From contig NAVB01000299.1 in the NCBI GenBank assembly GCA_002179805.1, positions 1 to 25,643 on the forward strand: a DNA stretch of 25,643 nucleotides, written 5' to 3'. The notes beneath the pieces are model-generated. The model did not search any database. It saw only the letters and a program-made list of their open reading frames with translations, and was not told the origin of the DNA. The DNA comes from Acanthamoeba lenticulata (Eukaryota; Discosea; Longamoebia; Acanthamoebidae). The position numbers and the translations under genes are program-made. Below are positions 19,894 to 25,643 of the stretch, piece after piece (within the stretch, counting starts at the first letter, position 1; the number at the start of each line of letters is the position of its first letter).

Positions 19894-22800
19894 CTACCTC
19901 CTTCTGCGTTCTCGTGAAGCGTCACTGTTGTAGTACTGCAGGAAGGGAAAGAAAAAGAGGCATAAGCGGTGGCCACGGTGATCCTCCTTCATTGGGGGGG
20001 GGAAGGACATGTACCTCGAGCGCGGCGAGGACCGTTGGGAAGAGGAAGCGCGTCTGGACGACGCGTAGGATGAGCGATCCCTGCTCGTGCTGTGGTCCCT
20101 CGAGCGCGATTGACCACGCGGCGGCGAACGCGACCCGCCTCGCTCGAGCCTGTTTGTTTGTAATGTGTCGCAACCGGCCATCAGTCACGCTGAACGCATT
20201 CTCTTCCCTCTTCTGGGTCTCCTTCTTGTCCTCATGGTGATAGTGATGGTGATGACGTACGAGATCTCCCTCGAGTAGGGAGAAGGCGAGCGGCTCCCCC
20301 GGTGGTCGCTGGTGTCATATGGCGACGGCGAGCGCGAGCGGCCCCGAGCACTGCTGTAGTCGTCATCATTGTCTGCCGTGCTTCGAGGCGAGTATCTGTC
20401 GTTGCTCGAGTCGCGTCTCCTCTGGGAGGGCGTGCGCGTAAGGCGCGGGTCACGCCTCTGCTGGCTCGCCCCTCTGTTCGACCCGAAAAATAGATAGCGG
20501 GTCAGTGAACCACAAACAAACAAACAAACAACCAAACAACCAAACAACCAAATAAACAAACAAACGAAGAGGGAAGTTCGTACCTGGCGTAGTGGGACTC
20601 GTCCTCGTCTTCCTCGTCGCTATAGGTGCGCCGACGCTGGTCGTTGTTGTCCTCATCATCGTAGCCGTTGTCATCGTCATCGTCATCATCACCATGATCA
20701 TCGCCGTGGTCCTTCATCGTCCTCCGGCTCGTCGAAATGCGCTCGTGCTGGTCGGCGGCCTGGCCGCGAGCGGTCTCGAGCGGCAACTCCATCGGCTGGA
20801 CCTGGAAGTGGAACAGGTGGTGATGCACGACGACGACGGCGACGATGACGATGATGACGAGGTGTTGATGTGGTGAAACTTTCATGCATGCATGCTCGGG
20901 AGAAAGGAGATGGGTGGGAACGTACGCGGAAACCCTCATTGCCGTGCTCCTTGTTCCACAGGGTGAGCTCGCGCTCGGTGGTGTGGCTTGTCGTGTCCCT
21001 TCTGTAGCTAAAGTACAGACGCTGGACCATGATGGCCAACAGCAAGATCGCGGCCGCACCAAAGACCACAAGCAGCACAATCTGGTCGGTCTCCATGAAG
21101 GGCTTTTCCTCGTCGGTCGGCGGGCGCTCGTTCGACGCCTGCGAGGTCACGGCAGCGGCAGCGGCCTCGGCCTCCGCCAACGCGGCCGCAGCAGCGGCCT
21201 CGGCGGCCACCACAACCGGGTCGCGAGACCACTCGTAGGCCGTCGCGTAGGCCGACGCTAGGACAGAGCAGCGGCACTCGGTGATGGTGTAGCCCGGCGC
21301 GTCGTAGCCCTCGTTGCGCATGCAGCCCTGTGTCGACCAGTCGGTGCCCCGCCAGGCGACGCACACCACCGAGGGCTGGCCGACGTAGCCCGAGAGGTCG
21401 ACCCTGCTCGCCACGATCGTCGAGTCGAGCACCAGCGGGATGGAGACTTCGATCGCCTGCGGGAGGGTGACTGGATCGAGCGCGGCTTCGTCCTCGGGCT
21501 TGATCGACAGACTCACCACGCCAGAGTTGACGCTGTTGTGGTTGTGGTTGTGGTTGTGATTGCGGTGTCGTTGTGGTGAGCGTACAAGTGGGCACAGCGC
21601 GTCGTGTTGTGCACACGCGTGGTCGCGTACAAATTAGAGGCCGTGGTGTAGGCCAGCGGGTTGGCCGCGAGGACGGCAAAGGTGATCGATACGGCTTCGG
21701 TGTTCTGTTGGGCCAAGTAGCGCTCGAGGTACTGCGGCAGCTTGAGCGTGACGCCACCGTAGTAGAACGTCGACGCCACGTCGCTCACCGGCACTGGAGT
21801 CGCGCAACCCGCCCCACAAGTTGCGCAAACGCAGGTCAATCGCCATGTTGAGGATTGGCTTTGGGGGGGGAAGGGTTCTGACCGAGCTGACTCCTGATGT
21901 AGACGTTGCCGTTGGTGGCCGGGGTAGGAATGTTGAGCATCTCAAAGCTCGATTTCGTGGTCTCCTTCTCGGCCGCCTTCTGGCCGGGCACCGCTTCGCG
22001 CACCAGCTCGTCGGCGATGAGCTGTTTGGCGGCGCTGAAAAACTCTGCAAAGAGCAGCAGCGCCTCCTCGTCTCTCTTGCCCGGAGTCGATTGGTCCAAG
22101 AAAGAGGCCGACTGGAACGAGTCCAGCAGGTTGCTCAAGATCTGCGCCATGGTCTGCTCGTGCGTCCACCACCCAACCATGATGACATATAATAAGGAAT
22201 AATCATCAAGCAAGAATATAGCAAGAACTGGCCAGCGTACCCCGAGAACGCTGTCGTCTGCCTCGGAGATGCGCAGCACCTGGTTGAGGATGTCGATGGC
22301 CAGAGACACATCCACCTCATCGGGCACCTCGGTCAGCCCGAGGAGAATATAAGCCTACGAGAGAACACCACACAGCACATTGCCAAAGTCAAACACCCCG
22401 GCCCGAAGCCCCAAGCAGCCAAGCGCATTATCCCCGCGGGAGCGAAACAAGAGCGGTACCCTGGCAGCGGCTCCGCTGGGCGTGTCGGGGGCGGCGAAGC
22501 TCGACACGGCCGTGTCAAAGAGGTTACGGCGCAGCTCCCGGCGCTGCGGCGCTACCGAGGCTGCACAGGGACCACGACCTCGTCAGAAACAGCAACGGAA
22601 GGGCAGCCAGAGAGGATGGGCAGGCATAGGGTACGATCGCGGCTCTCGAGCTGCTGGTTGATGAGATCGTAGATGACGTTATAGTACTGCAGGATGGCGT
22701 CGAGGTCCTTGTGCCCGCGGGCCGTCCAGATCTCATTGCTCAGCATCTTCTGGGCGATGTTGACTTGGCAGCCGTCGGTGGGCTCCTCTGCGCTGCAGAA

Positions 22801-25643
22801 CGAGCCTGTATAATAGGGCGCCATGCCAGGCATAGGCGTGCGGCGCTCATAGGCACTACCACGGGCGTCCGAGACACGCACGACGAGGTCCTGGATGTTG
22901 TTGGACAGGCTGCGGGACATGATCGCCGTGACACTGTTCTTGCGCGAGCGCTCCGCCGTCAGCGGGATGTAGCCGCGCTGCGTGGTGTAGAACCACTGGT
23001 AACCGGCGGGCCCGCCCAGGTCAGCGTCCTCCCACATGGGTGCGCGGAGGTCGAGCGTCACGTAGGGCTGGTCCTCGCGGTCGTTCACGACCTGCGCCTC
23101 AAAGTTGCCCGAGAGCGGCGGTTGGTTGACCAACACGTCGAGGGTGGCCCAGCCGGTCCCATCGCGGCTCGTGGCCGAGAGCTTGAACTTGTAGCGCACA
23201 CCGGACGCCAGCGCACCGGCCCGGACCACCAGCCGCGGTGAAGTGCGGTCAGTCAGGATGAGCTGGCCAAAGTCGGGCTCGAACAGCGGATCGACGCTCC
23301 ACTCGTAGGCCGTGATCTTGGACCGCGACTCGGCCGATCCCTCGAGCACAAACGACTGGCCGCTGTTGACCTCACCCAGCTCGATGGGCTGGTAGACATG
23401 CAGTGTCAGCAACCAGATGGACATTAGCGGAATAAAAATGGATTGAAAGACGAATAACAAACGCACCTCGATGTGAACAACGGGGACGAGGGGGTGGGCC
23501 ACTGTGATGTTGACAATGGTCCACTGGGTGGGGAAGTCGTCCAGGGTGAGCTCGGCCAGGACGGGCGCTCTACGCAACGAGTTGTAGGAAACAGAGACAT
23601 TGAACACGTAGTCGCCCGAGTTGAAGGTCGCTGCGGGAATCGTGATCTGCGGGTCGGTGCTGCTCAGGTAGGCCGCCTCGAGCTCGGGGCTCATGCACGG
23701 CGCGTCCGGGTCATGCGCGGGGAAGCAACTCCAGGCAAAGGTCAAATCCTCGGCGCGCTGGCCAGGGCGGATCGAGACCGACGCGTCGAGGACGAGATTG
23801 CTCAGCCTCGAGATGTAGCGGTTGCCCGGCGCCACGAGCGCGCGCACGCTCCACGGCTGCACGACGACCAGAGCTCGCGCGTAGCTCTCGTAGGGCGAGC
23901 CGTTCTGGTCGTTGATCGTGGCAGTGAAGCGCAGCTCGTAGGTCCCGAGGGTCGAGAGGGTGTCGCCGGGGATGTAAAGGTGGGGCGACGACGACATGAG
24001 CGGGTCCATCTCCAGCAATGGGGCGTCGGCGGGGGCGTTCATCAGGACCCACGAGTAGGAGAGCACGTCTGCCGTGTGTGCACGATTAAGTCAAGCATTT
24101 GGCCAAGGGCCTTAACAAGCGCGGGCATACCGTTTGATTGGACGCCGCAGGGCGTCGTGGCTACGCCCTTGATGTAGACGGCCTCGCCGGGGGTCACGTA
24201 GATGGTATGCGGACCCACGATTCGCACCTCGGGGATGGGCAAGCTCACTTGTCGCACCTGCGCGTCCCATCCAGAGAAGAAAAATGAGAATAGGCCCTCA
24301 CATAAGCAAGGCAGCCGGTCGTGCCTCGATGCTATCGCCATCTTCCTTTCTGTGGAGGTTCGTGACAAAGTGGCGGACGGTGTAGGTCGAGTCCTCCGAA
24401 AAGAGCGCTGTGCTGAGTTGTAGCGATTGCGTTCCTTGCGCTGTTGGTTCGGTGATGACACGATGAGCAGATTTTACAACGGTTCTGTATAGAACCTCTC
24501 TCGAGGAAGGCGACTTACCCAGCGGCGTGCCCTGGCTGCTGAGCCAGATCGACGAAGTGCGCGGTCGGCCCGCAAGGCCGTACGTTGTTGTGTCGAGATC
24601 AACCGAGGCAACGCACGACGGCACGAACAAGGGTGCCTGCAGTTATTATGTGCGCACAACAGGTCCCAAGTTGAGTCGTTTGCGAAACGGCCGAGGAAAG
24701 GCAGGTGACGGAGGGACGGCTCACCTCGATGCTGACGACTGGGCTCATCGGGTTGACTGGGTCCTCCAACACGCCCGAGAGGCCGTTGCTAAAGGCCGAG
24801 TTGCCCCACTTGACCCGGATGGTGTTGTTCTTGATCCAGAACTGCTGGCCCGTGAGCACCATCTCATCGCGGCCAGTGACAGCAACGAGCACTCGATCAG
24901 TCTCCCAGTAGCAGTAGTAATCTGTGTCAAAAAGCCGACTCATGTTAGCGATACTGTCGAGCGCACGTCGTGCCAAGCGAGCTTTGGTTCAGTACCGAGG
25001 CCCAGCTGATACACGGTGAAGGAGCTGAACTGCAGGAGGAGGTCGCAGTCAAAGTTGCCCGGGCGGTTGGGCACGCCTCGGCGCGTGGTGTTCATGACAG
25101 TGATGCCGCGATCCGTGGGCGTATCAAAGATGACATAAATGAAAGCGCCCATGTTGGTCCACCGCACGCTTTCCAATCCAGGCGCCGGGACTGTTCACAC
25201 GCACACACATTCAACGTCGCCCCGTCGTGAGATTCCAGGTCCCGGCGGAGATGAGGCGGCGGAAGAGGGGTGGGGGCGTTACTGGAGGCATTGCAACTGA
25301 GCCCAGAGTAGCCCTCCTTGCACTGGCACCGTCCGCTGATGCACACACCGTAGGCACCGCAGTCCGGCTTGCACGGCACTAAGAGTGGCAAGTATGAGAA
25401 TTGGAGAAAGGGACACGATAAGTCATGAGGAGAGGAGTGGATGAAGACGCACCCCCAGTGAACTGGACCGTGAATGGACTGCCCTGGATGTGGCGGAAGA
25501 CCTCGCCGACCAGAAGAACCGACATGTGCACGGCACCGTCGGCCGCGGCATAGTAGCTCACGCCATGCGGGTTCGCAGAGTCCACCGTGAAAGCGTACCA
25601 GTCGGGCGAGAAAATGACGCCGTTTTGCTCAAAGCCTGCCATA
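19894..25643 (-). CDS. REJ/GPS-type single-span receptor-like membrane protein with acidic and RS-rich tail (5' end outside window)
   Basis: Visible exons: >25643-25453, 25378-25283, 25190-24996, 24921-24725, 24636-24519, an unresolved exon from about 24440, about 24257-24131, 24068-23467, 23388-22635, 22560-22460, 22354-22241, 22153-21883, 21793-21631, 21532-20926, 20801-20584, 20473-20261, 20149-20015, 19924-19894. About 1400 aa are visible. In order: a filamin-type Ig repeat ending GSPFTVQF; an EGF-like module (CGAYGVCISGRCQCKEGYSGLSC); REJ/PKD-like beta domains; a GAIN-like region; a GPS-like motif (CVAWRGTDWSTQGC...CRCSVLASAYA, about 21375-21250); and one membrane span (VLLVVFGAAAILLLAIM, about 21090-21025). 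The cytoplasmic tail goes acidic (Asp runs) and then RS-rich (RSRSPSPY twice), ending ERRRR. The family (PKDREJ/adhesion-receptor type) suggests surface adhesion or sensing. The last acceptor (19925) was chosen because it keeps frame to the TAG. Confidence 0.8.
20512..20567. repeat. CAAA/CCAAACAA simple repeat in a receptor intron
   Basis: The plus strand reads AAACAAACAAACAAACAACC followed by further CAAACAAC units. It lies wholly inside the intron 20583-20474, where the minus strand is GTTTGTTT-rich and could act as a pyrimidine/GU tract upstream of the acceptor. Confidence 0.8.
20640..20703 (-). repeat. Asp-coding GAT/GAC triplet repeat in the receptor tail
   Basis: Imperfect GAT/GAC triplets (CATCGTCATCGTCATCATCA on the plus strand) encode DHGDD and a run of Asp in the cytoplasmic tail exon 20801-20584. 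Similar non-coding GAT-type triplet runs occur in introns at 262-280 and 4056-4083. Confidence 0.7.

Noticed and set aside
22552..22634. Apparent frameshift and stop in the receptor gene
   Set aside because: Explained by a 74-nt intron (22634-22561, gtaccc...gtgcag) that restores the frame into RRELRRNLFDTAVSSF; no pseudogene is needed.

Overview
The window looks like nuclear DNA of a free-living amoeba, most likely Acanthamoeba. Coding exons are GC-rich. They are cut by many short introns (mostly 60-125 nt, GT...AG), and the spacers are AT-rich. There are poly-Q, poly-Asp and RS low-complexity tracts. The gene families (kinase-ATPase-histidine kinase fusions, REJ/GPS receptors, PLAC8, BCS1-like AAA) also fit. 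The species is an inference. I joined exons by hand from splice signals and reading-frame phase. In five of the seven genes all exons join in frame with a single stop.

Layout: (1) 21-8029, minus, 19 exons: a complete giant signalling protein of about 2145 aa carrying a Ser/Thr kinase, an AAA-type ATPase, a long helical region, GAF, a histidine-kinase module and a receiver. (2) 8579-13019, minus, 9 exons: an F-box protein of about 1264 aa with a split region resembling a 2-oxoglutarate dioxygenase, a RanBP2 zinc finger and a C-terminal RS domain. (3) 13328-14578, minus, one exon: an acidic orphan of 416 aa. (4) 14857-16314, minus: a BCS1-like AAA ATPase of 485 aa. (5) 16680-17367, minus, 4 exons: a PLAC8-family Cys-rich protein of 149 aa. 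(6) 18163-19646, plus, 7 exons: a secreted NlpC/P60-like hydrolase of 322 aa. (7) 19894 to beyond 25643, minus, about 18 visible exons: a receptor-like membrane protein with filamin-type Ig, EGF, REJ/PKD-like, GAIN/GPS, one membrane span, and an acidic then RS-rich tail. Its 5' end lies outside the window.

The genes do not form an obvious pathway. Genes 5 and 6 are divergent and share a 795-bp spacer; genes 6 and 7 converge with only about 250 bp between their stops. The most unusual points are these. The giant kinase's histidine-kinase and receiver modules have lost several canonical catalytic residues. Gene 2 combines F-box, dioxygenase-like, zinc-finger and RS parts. RS-rich tails occur on both a predicted nuclear or ubiquitin-type protein and a membrane receptor. 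About two thirds of the inferred 5' splice sites read GTNCG rather than GTRAG.
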